From positions 250,001 to 314,000 of the forward strand of contig JAQGDQ010000094.1 in the NCBI GenBank assembly GCA_030141605.1: 64,000 nucleotides of DNA, in the 5' to 3' direction. Below the pieces are notes generated by a model. It saw only the letters and a program-made list of their open reading frames with translations, had not been told where the DNA came from and ran no database searches. Both the position numbers and the translations under genes were made by a program. This document shows positions 1 through 64,000 of this stretch, in pieces (positions within the stretch are counted from its first letter, which is position 1; each line of letters starts with the position of its first letter). Source of the DNA: Tubiluchus corallicola (taxonomy: Eukaryota; Priapulida; Priapulimorpha; Priapulimorphida; Tubiluchidae).

Positions 1-63841
<63,841 letters not shown>

Positions 63842-64000
63842 GTAAGACGACCAGTGTTGCATGTAAACCTCTCATATTGTTACAGTTATCAAGGAAGTTA
63901 GCAGTTAATCTAATATCAGTTTCACACAACAGGCTAGATGCACATTGCACATCCACGGAACAAATGGACACAACCTTCTGAGAGCAGTATTTATTTGTTC

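Overview
The window reads as intron-rich, AT-rich metazoan nuclear DNA. It has GT-AG introns of a hundred bases to tens of kilobases, many microsatellites, and a dense population of non-LTR and LTR retrotransposon remains and TIR elements. The retroelement mix and the synaptic gene point to a bilaterian, probably a marine invertebrate. I cannot name the phylum from the sequence alone.

One host gene runs along the whole + strand and extends past both ends: a Rab3-interacting active-zone scaffold, RIM (RIMS1/2-type). I can place 18 coding exons (about 1,396 codons) whose splice phases agree at every junction. In order they encode an eight-cysteine FYVE-type zinc finger (1-126, 13796-13975), a long Arg/Ser-rich linker (47088-49260, 49486-49605), a PDZ domain (50728-51843), a linker (53281-54160), a C2A domain (55257-56874) and the start of the C2A-C2B linker (57438-63841). 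The N-terminal Rab3-binding helix and the C2B domain lie outside the window. The linker carries an unusually dense array of R-R-x-S motifs (about 26 in the visible protein), several in tandem repeats.

The first intron (127-13795) holds a Ty3/Gypsy-type element of Gmr1-like domain order (integrase before RNase H), inserted with a 4-bp target duplication into a decayed LINE. It also holds two further LINE 3' ends with microsatellite tails and two copies of a repeat family with ~150-bp internal units. The second intron (13976-47087, 33.1 kb) holds LINE fragments of several clades on both strands, the largest array of that repeat family, and a 2.2-kb TTAA-flanked TIR element that splits a minisatellite. 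It also contains a 507-bp TA-flanked pogo/mariner-like MITE inside a LINE, a large AGT/AGC triplet array, and a possible alternative first exon at 38779.

The smaller introns of the 3' half contain a long near-perfect foldback palindrome (53627-53798), a 44-bp minisatellite (54600-54780), triplet repeats, and a LINE 3' half (61028-62660). No prokaryotic genes, CRISPR arrays or operons are present. The mobile elements are passengers; the functional content is the RIM gene.
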